Shown here: positions 16,356 through 24,649 of the stretch, one piece after another
How positions within the stretch are numbered: the first letter of the stretch is position 1
Layout of the letters: every line of letters starts with the position of its first letter
NCBI RefSeq assembly: GCF_016887965.1
Contig: NZ_JAFDVD010000008.1
Span: 124,001-188,000 of the forward strand
Direction of reading: 5' to 3'
Source: Phycicoccus sonneratiae
Lineage (GTDB): Bacteria; Actinomycetota; Actinomycetes; Actinomycetales; Dermatophilaceae
Length of the DNA: 64,000 bases
Notes under the pieces: model-generated
What the model was told of the DNA's origin: nothing
The model's input: the letters and a program-made list of their open reading frames with translations, nothing else
Database searches by the model: none
Program-made: the position numbers and the translations under genes

Positions 16356-16985
16356 CTAGTCGTCGCCGCGGGTCGGGACCCCGCCGGAGCAGACGAGCAC
16401 GATCTCGACCTCGCCCTCGTCCTCGGCGGTGGCGCCTTCGGTGGTCCCGCGCGTGACCGCCTCGTCCTCACGCTCGGAACCGCTGCGCGAGAAGTGGATC
16501 TCGACCTTGCGGGACTCGCGCTCGTCCTCGAAGCGCCAGCCGTCGCGCACGGTGATGGACTCGATGCCGATGCGCGAGCCGGTGCACGAGGCGACGACGG
16601 TGCCGCCCTCGGTCGTGAAGGACCGCGTGCGCGTCGTCGTGGCCGGAGCGGTGGTCGTCGGCGTCGTCGGACGGGAGGTGCCGCCCCCGGAGGGCGTCGA
16701 CGGGTCGCTCGGGCTGGTGGGACGGCCGGTGCGCGACGGCGCGGGGTCGTCCGAGGTCGGGGTGCCGGTGGGCGAGGGGTCGTCGTCGGGCTCGGACGGC
16801 GAGGCCGACGGGGCGGGCGCCGTCGAGGACGCCCGCGGCCCCGTGGCGACGGTGCGCAGGGCCGAGGCCTGGCCGACCTCGCTGCCGGCCCGGGAGACGA
16901 CCGCGAAGGTCAGCCCGCCGACGACGGCCACGACCGCGAGCCACCCCAGCACCAGGCCGAGGAGCGCGCCACGACTCCGGTTCAT
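16356..16985 (-). CDS. Membrane-anchored hypothetical protein with Ser/Thr/Pro-rich stalk
   Basis: This 209-residue protein begins with one membrane anchor (LLGLVLGWLAVVAVVGGLTFAVV). A low-complexity Pro/Ser/Thr stalk of about 80 residues follows, then a C-terminal domain of about 80 residues that looks like a small extracellular beta fold (GGTVVASCTGSRIGIESITV). Two cysteines (in ASCTG and VLVCSGG) could form a disulfide. I recognise no family. A GGGGAGAGG ribosome site precedes the ATG. It is divergent from the response regulator with only 35 bases between starts, so the two promoters interlock; a link to that signalling system is conceivable. Confidence 0.65.
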   Translation of the reverse strand: MNRSRGALLGLVLGWLAVVAVVGGLTFAVVSRAGSEVGQASALRTVATGPRASSTAPAPSASPSEPDDDPSPTGTPTSDDPAPSRTGRPTSPSDPSTPSGGGTSRPTTPTTTAPATTTRTRSFTTEGGTVVASCTGSRIGIESITVRDGWRFEDERESRKVEIHFSRSGSEREDEAVTRGTTEGATAEDEGEVEIVLVCSGGVPTRGDD

Positions 16986-17020
16986 GCGTCCTCTCCCCTG
17001 CCTGCTCTAGCGTGACCACT

Positions 17021-17728
17021 GTGGCACACGTGCTCGTCATCGAGGACGACCCGGCGATCCGGTCCTCCCTCATCCGCTCCCTCGGCGACCGGGGGCACGC
17101 CGTGACGAGTGCGCGCACCGGCCTCGACGGCCTCCAGCAGGCGCTCGACGGCGGTCCCGACCTCGTCCTGCTCGACCTCGGCCTGCCCGACGTCGACGGG
17201 CACAGCGTCCTCAGCATGCTCCGGGCGGTCCGCGCGACGCCGGTCATCGTCATCACCGCGCGCGACGACGACCCGTCGGTCGTCAAGGCCCTCGACGCCG
17301 GTGCCGACGACTACGTCGTCAAGCCCTTCGGCACCGCCCAGCTCGAGGCGCGGATGCGAGCGGTGTTGCGCCGCACCGGATCCGATGGCGCCCAGGAGCC
17401 GATGACCGTCGGCGACCTGGTCGTCGACCCGGCGTCGCGCGAGGCGACGCTGCGGGGCGAGGCCCTCGACCTCTCGCGGCGTGAGTTCGACCTGCTCGCC
17501 TACCTCGTGCAGCACGTCGGCGAGGTCGTCAGCAAGCGCGACGTGCTCGCGGACGTCTGGAACCAGCCCTACGGCGGCGGCGAGCGCACGGTCGACGTGC
17601 ACCTGTCCTGGCTGCGCCGCAAGCTCGGCGAGAGCGCTGCTCATCCCGTGTACCTCCACAGCGTCCGGGGGGTGGGAGTGCGGCTCGTCGCCCCGAGCGA
17701 GACCGCACCCGGAGCGGCCGACGGATGA
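17021..17728 (+). CDS. OmpR/PhoB family response regulator
   Basis: This 235-residue regulator has a receiver domain (VLVIEDDPAIRSSL, phosphorylated Asp in LVLLDLGLPD, Thr in VIVITARD, Lys in DDYVVKPFG) and a winged-helix output domain (LSRREFDLLAYLV to VYLHSVRGVGVRL). I favour the GTG at 17021 because TAGCGT lies seven bases before it as a -10 box, giving a leaderless mRNA and the usual short N-terminus. A GTG at 17012 is the alternative. The stop overlaps the kinase start by four bases. The nearby electron-transfer genes are possible targets. Confidence 0.92.
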   Translation: MAHVLVIEDDPAIRSSLIRSLGDRGHAVTSARTGLDGLQQALDGGPDLVLLDLGLPDVDGHSVLSMLRAVRATPVIVITARDDDPSVVKALDAGADDYVVKPFGTAQLEARMRAVLRRTGSDGAQEPMTVGDLVVDPASREATLRGEALDLSRREFDLLAYLVQHVGEVVSKRDVLADVWNQPYGGGERTVDVHLSWLRRKLGESAAHPVYLHSVRGVGVRLVAPSETAPGAADG

Positions 17729-19014
17729 CCCGGCGCATCGCCTGGCTCGTCGCGGCGACCACCTCGGCGGTCGTCCTGGCCTTCGTCGTGCCGCTGTGCT
17801 TCCTGCTGGCCAACCTCGCCTCCGACCGGGCGACGACCCGGGCCCGCGACCAGGCGCAGAGCGTCGCCCGGTTCGCCGCGACGCTCAGCGACCACGAGGT
17901 CCTCGAGCGCACCGTCGCCGAGCTGTCGTCGCAGGGGCCGGTCGTGGCGGTCGTCGAGCCGAACGGGTCGCTGCTCGGCGACGCGGCGCCGCTCGACGCC
18001 CACACGCTCGCCGCGGTCGAGCGGGCGCGCCGCGACCAGGCGGCCTTCACCGTGCGCCGCGAGGGCGGCCTGGACGCCCTCGTGCCGGTCTCGACGCCGG
18101 AGGGCCTCGAGGTGGTCGTCGCGAGCGTCACCGACGACGAGCTGCGGGCCGGGGTGCCGATGGCGTGGCTGACGGTGGGGCTGCTCGGGCTCGGACTCGT
18201 CGGGCTGTCGGTGGCCGCCGCCTTCAACCTGGGTCGCCGGGTCAGCGTGCCCGTCACCGCGGTCGCCGCGGTCGCGCACCGGCTGCGCGAGGGCGACGCC
18301 TCGGCGCGGGCCGTCCCCGGGGGTCCGCCCGAGACCGCCGAGCTGGGGCGCGCGCTCAACGCCCTCGCCGACCGCATCCACGGGCTCGTCGAGGCCGAGC
18401 GCGAGAACGTCGCCGACCTCGGGCACCGGCTGCGCACCCCGGTGACCGCGCTCCGGCTGGACACCGACCTCGTCACCGACGCCGAGGTCGCCGACCGGCT
18501 GCGCCAGCACGTCGACCACCTCCAGCGGAGCATCGACGACGTCGTGCGCGAGGCCCGGCGCTCGGTGGCCACCGAGCTGCCCGCCCTCACGGAGCCGGCC
18601 GAGGTCGTCACCGCGCGGGTGGACTTCTGGCGACCGCTCGCCGAGGACCAGGACCGCGCCCTCGCGCTCGACGTCGACCGCTCGACGGGACCGGTGGCCC
18701 TCACCGAGGACGTGCTCGGCGAGCTGGTCGACACGGTGCTGGACAACGTGTTCGCGCACACGCCCGAGGGCGCGGACATCCGCGTGGGCCTCTCGGCGGA
18801 GGACGGCCGGGCCGTGCTCGTCGTCGAGGACGCCGGGCCGGGCATGCCGCTGCCCTGGCGGGGGCGCGGTCACAGCGGTGCGGGGTCGACGGGCCTGGGC
18901 CTGGCGATCGTGCACCGGGTCACCGAGCAGGCCGGGGGCACCGTCGAGCTGGGTCGCTCCCCCCTCGGTGGCCTGTGCGTCCGGGTGGCCCTGCCCACCA
19001 CCGACGCGCGCTGA
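17725..19014 (+). CDS. Sensor histidine kinase
   Basis: This 429-residue kinase has two membrane segments (LVAATTSAVVLAFVVPLCFLL near the N-terminus and WLTVGLLGLGLVGLSVAAAF near residue 155) enclosing a sensor domain of about 120 residues. A HAMP-like segment follows, then the H-box ADLGHRLRTPVTAL. The ATPase domain has the N-box DNVFAHTPEG, G1 VEDAGPGMP and G2 TGLGLAIVHRV. It overlaps the response regulator gene by four bases and forms a two-component system with it. The signal is unknown; the sensor region has no cysteine or heme motif. Confidence 0.92.
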   Translation: MTRRIAWLVAATTSAVVLAFVVPLCFLLANLASDRATTRARDQAQSVARFAATLSDHEVLERTVAELSSQGPVVAVVEPNGSLLGDAAPLDAHTLAAVERARRDQAAFTVRREGGLDALVPVSTPEGLEVVVASVTDDELRAGVPMAWLTVGLLGLGLVGLSVAAAFNLGRRVSVPVTAVAAVAHRLREGDASARAVPGGPPETAELGRALNALADRIHGLVEAERENVADLGHRLRTPVTALRLDTDLVTDAEVADRLRQHVDHLQRSIDDVVREARRSVATELPALTEPAEVVTARVDFWRPLAEDQDRALALDVDRSTGPVALTEDVLGELVDTVLDNVFAHTPEGADIRVGLSAEDGRAVLVVEDAGPGMPLPWRGRGHSGAGSTGLGLAIVHRVTEQAGGTVELGRSPLGGLCVRVALPTTDAR

Positions 19015-19045
19015 CCGCCGCGGGGGTGCGGCGAACGGGACGACC

Positions 19046-19474
19046 TCAGTCGTCGTCGTGGTCCCCGCCGTGGTCCTCGTCCTCGTCGTGGTCGTCGTCG
19101 TCGCCGTGCTCGTCGTCGTCGCCGTGGTCGTCGTCGTCGGTCACCGGGCCGCTGGTCGGCCCCGTGGTCGGCGCGTGCGTGGAGGGCGGCGCGGTGCGAG
19201 CGTTCGAGGAGGTCGTGCGCGTCGTCGAGCCGGTCGAGGCCGGCAGCGTGACGGTCGGGCCCGGCTTGTGCGTGACGCAGATGCCGTGCTCGAGCTTGGC
19301 CGGCTTGAGGCAGTCGGCGAGCTTAGTCACGGTCGGCGTCGGCACGGGGGCGAACGTCGGCGCGACCGGGACCGTGGCGGACACCTGGTCCGAGGGAGCG
19401 GTCGCGGCGTAGACGCCGCCGGCGAGCACGGCGCCGAGCAGCGTGCCGGTCGCGATCGTCGTCGAGAGTGACAC
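19046..19474 (-). CDS. Secreted protein with Asp/His-rich C-terminal tail
   Basis: The 142-residue product has a signal-like N-terminus (TIATGTLLGAVLAGGVYAATA), a Pro/Thr/Val segment, a Cys pair (ADCLKPAK and HGICVTH) and a Thr/Pro/Ser stalk. About 30 residues made almost only of Asp, Glu, His and Gly end the protein (DDDDHGDDDEHGDDDDHDED). Such a tail can bind divalent metals such as iron, zinc or calcium at the cell surface. No family is recognised. It converges with the kinase gene and lies beside the redox gene cluster, which makes a metal-related role plausible but unproven. Confidence 0.7.
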   Translation of the reverse strand: MSLSTTIATGTLLGAVLAGGVYAATAPSDQVSATVPVAPTFAPVPTPTVTKLADCLKPAKLEHGICVTHKPGPTVTLPASTGSTTRTTSSNARTAPPSTHAPTTGPTSGPVTDDDDHGDDDEHGDDDDHDEDEDHGGDHDDD

Positions 19475-19556
19475 GGGAGGACCTCCGGGCGGGGAACGGG
19501 CAGGGAACCCTCATCGTCGGGTGCGGGACGTCAAGCGGGAGTCGTCGCTCCGATAA

Positions 19557-19610
19557 GCGTGGGTTAAGAACGGGCGCCCCGCGACGACCCATGAGGGTCC
19601 CTTAACACGC
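19557..19610. promoter_or_regulatory. Inverted repeat in front of the electron-transfer cluster
   Basis: GCGTGGGTTAAG at 19557-19568 and CTTAACACGC at 19601-19610 are inverted copies (GCGTG-TTAAG) about 32 bases apart. They sit in the 217-base gap between the divergent Asp/His-rich gene and the cluster, an AT-richer patch that probably holds both promoters. The site may bind the adjacent response regulator. Confidence 0.4.
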
Positions 19611-19691
19611 GGATGACCCCCCCTTGCGAGACCGCCGGTCAGGCTGGGACCCGCGAGTCATCCCTGCCCGCAACCCCACCTGGAGGCTTCG

Positions 19692-20156
19692 GTGAAACCC
19701 CTGCTCAGCCGAGGACAACGCGACCGGTCGCGCGTCCTCCTCACGGTGCTCAGCGGTGCGCTCGCGGCATCGGCGGTCGCGGCGACCGGTGCCGCGACCG
19801 CCGCCGTCGCCCGTGAGACCGCCGACGACAACGCCGCCAAGGCCCGCGACAAGGCCGCGCGCGAGGCGCAGACGGCCCGCGAGTACCACGACCAGCTCGT
19901 GGCCTGGGCCGCGGCGCACCCCGCCGTCGTCACGAAGGCCCGCAAGACCAAGACCGTCGTCGGACCCAAGGTCGTCGTGCGTGCCTCGGGCGGCGGCTCG
20001 GCGCGCGTGGGCGGTGGCTCCTCGTGGTCCTCGGGCGGTTCCTCGTCCGGCGGCTCCTCCTCCGGTGGCGGCTCCTCCTCCGGTGGTGGCGGCTCGAGCG
20101 TCCCGGCACCGGCTCCCCCGCCCCCGCCGCCGCCCCCGCCGAGCACCGGCTCATGA
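19692..20156 (+). CDS. Small exported protein with Ser/Gly and polyproline tail
   Basis: This 154-residue protein has an N-terminal membrane or signal segment (VLLTVLSGALAASAVAATGAAT), a charged helical stretch (about 45-75) and a Ser/Gly-rich region. It ends in a run of nine prolines followed by STGS. The GTG start follows a TGGAGG ribosome site. No FMN-binding domain or clear ApbE target motif is visible, so it is not obviously the flavinylated partner. It overlaps the apbE-like gene by four bases (ATGA), which ties it to the redox cluster. Function unknown. Confidence 0.72.
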   Translation: MKPLLSRGQRDRSRVLLTVLSGALAASAVAATGAATAAVARETADDNAAKARDKAAREAQTAREYHDQLVAWAAAHPAVVTKARKTKTVVGPKVVVRASGGGSARVGGGSSWSSGGSSSGGSSSGGGSSSGGGGSSVPAPAPPPPPPPPPSTGS

Positions 20157-21124
20157 CGACGGTGGCCGTCCCGGCCGGGGTCCGCCTCCACCCGGAGCAC
20201 GGTGCCGCGTCGTGGCGAGCCATCGGCACGTACGTCGAGCTGCGGACCTCCCCGGAGGAACTCGAGCGCGCGGTCGAGCTCGTCGCGGCCGTCATCGACG
20301 AGGTCGACGAGGGCTGCAGCCGGTTCCGCCTCGACAGCGACCTCTCGCTCGTCAACGCCTCCCTGGGCCGTCCCGTCCTCGTCTCCCCCGTGCTCGTCGG
20401 CGCGGTCCGCGTGGCCCTCGAGGCAGCGCACGAGACCGACGGCCTCGTCGACCCCACCCTCGGCACCGTCCTCACCGGCGCCGGCTACGACCGCACCTTC
20501 ACCCTCGTGCCGGGGGACGACCCGTCGCCCGCGGCCCTGCCGGTGCGGCGCGGGTCCTGGCGCGACGTCGCCGTCGACGACGCGACCGTCAGCGTGCCGG
20601 CCGGTGCCGCCCTCGACCTCGGCGCCACGGGCAAGGCCTTCGCCGCCGACCTCGCCGCCCTCACCGTCGTCGAGGAGCTCGGTGTCCCCGTCCTCGTGAG
20701 CATCGGCGGCGACGTGCGCGTCGCCGGTCCCGACGACGCCGCCGTGCCGCGCCGGCCGATCCGGCTGGGGCACAGCCTCGCCGACCTCGACGCCGGCGGC
20801 GACTCGCTGACGGTCAGCGTGGGGGCCGGCGGCGTCGCCACCTCGAGCGTCTCGGCGCGGCGCTGGCGCCGCGGGGGCCGCCAGTGGCACCACCTCGTCG
20901 ACCCGCGCACCGGCGGACCCGCGGACGGGCCCTGGCGCACCGTGACCGCGCTGGGCCGCACCGCGGTCGCCGCGAACACGGCGTCGACGGCCGCCGTCGT
21001 CCTCGGCGCCGACGCGGAGCGCTGGCTCGCCGACCGCGGGGTCGCGGCCCGGCTCGTCGGCCACGACGGACACGTCGCGACGACCCCCGCGTGGGACGCC
21101 GCCGAGACCGAGGAGACCTTGTGA
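20153..21124 (+). CDS. ApbE-like FAD:protein FMN transferase
   Basis: ApbE enzymes attach FMN covalently to Thr or Ser of electron-transfer proteins. This 323-residue protein shows the family signatures: DEGCSRFRLDSDLSLVN, ALDLGATGKAFAADL, VLVSIGGDVRVAGP (the flavin loop), HHLVDPRTGGPA and the final NTASTAAVVLG. No lipobox is present, so it is probably cytoplasmic. The ATG at 20153 overlaps the upstream stop and the GTG of the next gene overlaps its own stop, placing it inside a tightly coupled five-gene operon. Its flavin acceptor is not evident in the window. Confidence 0.9.
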   Translation: MTTVAVPAGVRLHPEHGAASWRAIGTYVELRTSPEELERAVELVAAVIDEVDEGCSRFRLDSDLSLVNASLGRPVLVSPVLVGAVRVALEAAHETDGLVDPTLGTVLTGAGYDRTFTLVPGDDPSPAALPVRRGSWRDVAVDDATVSVPAGAALDLGATGKAFAADLAALTVVEELGVPVLVSIGGDVRVAGPDDAAVPRRPIRLGHSLADLDAGGDSLTVSVGAGGVATSSVSARRWRRGGRQWHHLVDPRTGGPADGPWRTVTALGRTAVAANTASTAAVVLGADAERWLADRGVAARLVGHDGHVATTPAWDAAETEETL

Positions 21125-21729
21125 CCTCCCCCCTGCTCTGGTACCTCAACCGCGGGAGCGGCATCGTCCTCGTCGTCGTCTTCACGGTGACCGTGGTGAT
21201 CGGCGTCCTCGCCACCGGCCGGGCGGTCAGCCCGTGGTGGCCGCGGTTCATCACCCAGGGGCTGCACCGCGGCCTCTCGGCGGTCGCCGTCCTCATGCTC
21301 CTCGTCCACGCCGTCGTGGCCGTCGTCGACGAGTTCGTCGACATCCGGTGGTGGCAGACCGTCGTCCCCGTCGGCTCGGCGTACGAGCCGTTCTGGCTCG
21401 GCCTCGGCACGCTCTCGCTCGACCTCACCGTCGTCGTCGTCGCCACGTCGCTGGCGCGCACCCGGCTGCCGCACCGGCTGTGGTTCCTCGTGCACCTGAC
21501 GACCTACGCGGCCTGGGCCCTCGGGGTGGTCCACGGGCTCGGCATCGGCACCGACGCCGACCTCGGCTGGTCGCGGCTGATCACCGTCGTGTGCGTGGCC
21601 CTCGTCGTGCTCGCCGCCCTGGCCCGGGTCACCGCGGTCCTCCTCGGCCGGCGGCGCCGCGGCTCGAGCGGGCCTCCGGTCCCGGGCCGCGCCGACCGCG
21701 ACCTGCTCGCGGGCGGAGGTGCCCGGTGA
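21121..21729 (+). CDS. Ferric-reductase-like integral membrane protein
   Basis: This 202-residue protein has five to six membrane helices. His residues in the predicted helices (LHRGLSAVAVLMLLVHAVV, then RLWFLVHLTTYAAWALGVVHGLG) are spaced like the heme ligands of ferric reductase/NOX transmembrane domains. It probably moves electrons across the membrane through two b hemes. GTG start and GTGA overlap with the previous stop. The basic C-terminal tail (GRRRRGSSG) should face the cytoplasm, where the next two genes would supply electrons. Confidence 0.85.
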   Translation: MTSPLLWYLNRGSGIVLVVVFTVTVVIGVLATGRAVSPWWPRFITQGLHRGLSAVAVLMLLVHAVVAVVDEFVDIRWWQTVVPVGSAYEPFWLGLGTLSLDLTVVVVATSLARTRLPHRLWFLVHLTTYAAWALGVVHGLGIGTDADLGWSRLITVVCVALVVLAALARVTAVLLGRRRRGSSGPPVPGRADRDLLAGGGAR

Positions 21730-22988
21730 GGACCATCGCCCCGCCGGCCCGCCTCGAGGTGCGCCGCGGCCCGCTCCTGCTCTCCGGCGTCGACGACGGC
21801 CCGGGACTCGCCGCCCACCGCGCCCGTTTCGGCGACCTGGCCCGCCTCGACCTCGCCGCGGTGGTCGACCGGGTCGAGGCCGCCTCGGTGCGGGGCCGCG
21901 GGGGCGCCGGCTTCCCGCTCGCCCGCAAGCTGCGCACCGTCGCCCGCGGCCGCGGGATGCGCCCCTCGAAGCGACCCGTCGTCGTCGTCAACGCCGCCGA
22001 GGGCGAGCCGGCGAGCGCCAAGGACGAGGCGCTGCTCGCCGTCGCGCCGCACCTCGTCCTCGACGGTGCGGCCGTCGCCGCGCGGGCCCTCGGCGCGCGC
22101 ACGGTGCACGTCGTCACCTCGCTCGACCGCCCGCTCGTCGGGGAGTCGGTGGCGCGTGCCGTCGCCGAGCGCGACGACGGCCTGCGCTGGACCCAGCACG
22201 AGGCCGAGGGCCGGTTCGTCGCCGGGCAGGCCCGCGCGGTCCTCGAGCTGATGGCCGGGCGCCCGGGGCTGCCGGTCACCGCCTGGGCCCCCGAGGCCGT
22301 CGACGGCCACAAGGGCCGCCCGACCCTGCTCTCCAACGCCGAGTCCTGGGCGCACCTCGGCGCCCTGGCCCAGCGCGGCACCGAGCACTACGCCTCCTTC
22401 GGCACCGCGCAGGAGCCCGGGACGATGCTCCTCACCCTCACCCGCCCGCCCGGGCCGGACGGCCGCTTCGACCTCGCCCGCGTCGTCGAGGTCGAGCACG
22501 GCGACGGCGCGTGGAGCGTCCTCGACGCCGCCGCGCTCGCCGCCCCGCTGCTCGTCGGTGGCTTCCACGGCGCGTGGGTGCACCCCTCGGCGGTCGCCGG
22601 CCTCGTGTGGTCCCAGGACCACCTGCGCTCGGTCGGCGCCTCCCTCGGGGCCGGCGCCCTCGTCTCCCTCGGGGACGGGTCGTGCCCGGTCGCCCGCACC
22701 GCGGAGTGGACCGAGTACCTCGCCGCGGAGTCGGCCGGCCGCTGCGGTCCGTGCCGCAACGGCCTGCCCGCCCTCGCCGACGAGGTGCGCGCGCTCGCCC
22801 AGCGGGCCGACACCCGGCGGCGCATCGAGCAGCTGACCGGCCTGGTCACCGGGCGGGGCGCGTGCGCGCACCCCGACGGCACGTCGCGGCTGGTCCGCAC
22901 CCTCCTCACCGCGCTCGGCGACCACGTCGAGGCCCACCTCGACGGCGCCTGCGGGTGCTCGACCCAGCACCGGGTGAGGGTCGCGTGA
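21726..22988 (+). CDS. NuoF-like NADH dehydrogenase flavoprotein
   Basis: This 420-residue protein resembles the NADH-oxidising subunit NuoF/HoxF. VRGRGGAGFPLARKL is the FMN/NADH glycine loop, VVNAAEGEPASAKDEAL the second flavin motif, and ESAGRCGPCRNGLPAL the iron-sulfur cluster segment, with a further Cys in GRGACAHPDG. It is shorter than NuoF and stands outside any complex I operon. It is coupled by four-base overlaps to the membrane protein before it and the ferredoxin after it. It probably oxidises NAD(P)H or exchanges electrons with ferredoxin. Confidence 0.88.
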   Translation: MRTIAPPARLEVRRGPLLLSGVDDGPGLAAHRARFGDLARLDLAAVVDRVEAASVRGRGGAGFPLARKLRTVARGRGMRPSKRPVVVVNAAEGEPASAKDEALLAVAPHLVLDGAAVAARALGARTVHVVTSLDRPLVGESVARAVAERDDGLRWTQHEAEGRFVAGQARAVLELMAGRPGLPVTAWAPEAVDGHKGRPTLLSNAESWAHLGALAQRGTEHYASFGTAQEPGTMLLTLTRPPGPDGRFDLARVVEVEHGDGAWSVLDAAALAAPLLVGGFHGAWVHPSAVAGLVWSQDHLRSVGASLGAGALVSLGDGSCPVARTAEWTEYLAAESAGRCGPCRNGLPALADEVRALAQRADTRRRIEQLTGLVTGRGACAHPDGTSRLVRTLLTALGDHVEAHLDGACGCSTQHRVRVA

Positions 22989-23206
22989 GCGCCGCACCCC
23001 GCGAGGAGACCGGCACGGTCCTGCGCGTCGACTGGCCGGAGTGCCGCGCGCGCGGCCTGTGCGCCGAGCTGCTCCCGGAGCGGATCGTCCTCGACGAGTG
23101 GGGCTACCCCGTCGTCCTCGGCCCGGTGCCGGAGGACCAGCTGGCCCTGGCCCGCGAGGCGGTGGCCGCCTGCCCGCGGCGCGCGCTGCACCTCGTCCGC
23201 GGCTGA
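22985..23206 (+). CDS. Small ferredoxin
   Basis: This 73-residue protein has the spacing of actinobacterial 3Fe-4S/4Fe-4S ferredoxins: WPECRARGLCAELLPE gives two Cys five residues apart and AVAACPRRALHL gives the distal Cys-Pro. The GTG start overlaps the previous stop (GTGA). It is the last gene of the redox operon and should carry single electrons between the NuoF-like protein and the membrane cytochrome. A convergent gene ends 20 bases downstream. Confidence 0.85.
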   Translation: MSAAPREETGTVLRVDWPECRARGLCAELLPERIVLDEWGYPVVLGPVPEDQLALAREAVAACPRRALHLVRG

Positions 23207-23225
23207 CGCCCGCCCGGGGCGCCGC

Positions 23226-24578
23226 TCACCAGGGCAGCGCGACCTCCGCGACGCGGGCGTCGTCCTCCGGCACCCAGCCGGCGTCGGGGTCCTGCCGGTA
23301 GGCGACCCGCGGGCCGTGCGCGGCGAGGTCGGCGACCGCGGCGACGAGCCGGTCGACGTGCTCGCCGGTCGTCGCGAGCCCGGCGCTGGCGCGGACCGCG
23401 GTGCTGTGGCGACCGTCCCCGTCCCGGGCCAGGAGGGCGTCGACGAGCGGGTGGGCGCAGAACTTCCCGGCCCGCACCCCGATGCCGTGCTCGGCGCTCA
23501 GGGCCGCGGCGACGAGGTGGCTGTCCAGCCCCTCGACCGTGAAGGCGACGACCGGCACCCGGTCGTGGTCGTCGCCGAAGGTCGAGTGGGTGCGGACGCC
23601 GGGGACGGCCCGCAGCCCCTCGAGCAGGCGCGTCGTCAGGTGCGCCTCGTGGGCCTCGATGGCGCCCCGGTGCCGGCGGACCGCGGCGCAGGCGGCCGCG
23701 AGCGCGACCGCCCCGAGGACGTTGGGGCTGCCGCCCTCGTGGCGGGCCGCACCGGTGGCCCACGTCGTCACCGCCTCCGTCACCGCAGCGCTCGCGCCAC
23801 CGCCGGCGAGGTACGGGTCGGCGGCGTCGAGCCAGTCGCGGCGGCCGACGAGGGCGCCGGTGCCGAAGGGCGCGTGCAGCTTGTGCCCCGAGAAGGCGAC
23901 CCAGTCGACGTCGAGCGCCGCGAGGTCGACACGCCGGTGCGCGACGAGCTGCGCCGCGTCGAGGAGCACGCGCGCCCCGTGCCGCCGGGCCACCCGGGCG
24001 ACCCGCTCGACGGGCCACAGCTCGCCGGTGACGTTCGAGGCGCCGGTGACGACGACGAGGGGCGCAGGGCCGCCGGCCAGGGCGACGAGCGCCGACTCCA
24101 GCCGCCCGAGCACCTCCTCCGGCGAGGACGGGACGGGCAGCCGGTGGGTCCGCTCGGCCGGCCAGGGCAGGAGCGACGCGTGGTGCTCGGCGGCGAAGAC
24201 GACGACCGGCGTCCCGGCCGGCAGGGCGCGGGCGAGGAGGTTCGTCGCGTCGGTCGTCGCGCGCGTGAACACGACGACGTCGTCCGCCCGGGCACCGACG
24301 AAGCGCGCCACCTCCTCGCGGGCGGCCTCGTAGTGGGCGCTCGTGACCCGGCTGAGCCATCCCGTGCCGCGGTGCACCGACGAGTAGGTGCGGGTCGCGG
24401 TCGCGACCGCCCGCACCACCGACTCGAGCGCCGGCGTCGAGGCGGCGTGGTCGAGCTGGGCGTACTCGACGAAACGGCCGGTGACGAGCGGGACGGGGTC
24501 GGGGCGCACGACGTCCGGCAGGCGAGGCGCCAGGGACGGCGGGGCGGGGTGCGTGGTCGTGGCGTGGTGGGTGGACAT
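23226..24578 (-). CDS. Class V aminotransferase-fold PLP enzyme (cysteine desulfurase-like)
   Basis: This 450-residue PLP enzyme resembles the NifS/CsdA branch of class V aminotransferases. LDHAASTPALESV is the start motif, VFAAEHHASLLPW the cofactor-stacking His region, VLLDAAQLVAHRRVD the Asp, and FSGHKLHAPFG the PLP lysine. A late FCAHPL contains a Cys that could be the persulfide-forming residue, but I cannot align it. A SAM-IV riboswitch lies in its leader, so the enzyme belongs to the methionine/SAM regulon, perhaps supplying or recycling sulfur. It converges with the ferredoxin operon. Confidence 0.85.
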   Translation of the reverse strand: MSTHHATTTHPAPPSLAPRLPDVVRPDPVPLVTGRFVEYAQLDHAASTPALESVVRAVATATRTYSSVHRGTGWLSRVTSAHYEAAREEVARFVGARADDVVVFTRATTDATNLLARALPAGTPVVVFAAEHHASLLPWPAERTHRLPVPSSPEEVLGRLESALVALAGGPAPLVVVTGASNVTGELWPVERVARVARRHGARVLLDAAQLVAHRRVDLAALDVDWVAFSGHKLHAPFGTGALVGRRDWLDAADPYLAGGGASAAVTEAVTTWATGAARHEGGSPNVLGAVALAAACAAVRRHRGAIEAHEAHLTTRLLEGLRAVPGVRTHSTFGDDHDRVPVVAFTVEGLDSHLVAAALSAEHGIGVRAGKFCAHPLVDALLARDGDGRHSTAVRASAGLATTGEHVDRLVAAVADLAAHGPRVAYRQDPDAGWVPEDDARVAEVALPW

Positions 24579-24649
24579 CGGGGCTCCCGAGGGCCGGAGG
24601 ACCCTCGGCGTGCACCGGGATCCCGCGCTTGCCGACGTCGCTGCGACGC

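Noticed and set aside
19075-19140. Simple-sequence repeat of GTC/GTG triplets as a phase-variable tract
   Set aside because: The triplets encode the Asp/His-rich tail in frame and vary in sequence; changes in units of three would not switch the gene off.
21726-23206. Part of a complex I (nuo) operon because of the NuoF-like gene
   Set aside because: No other nuo subunit is nearby, and the gene is coupled to apbE, a ferric-reductase-like gene and a ferredoxin instead.
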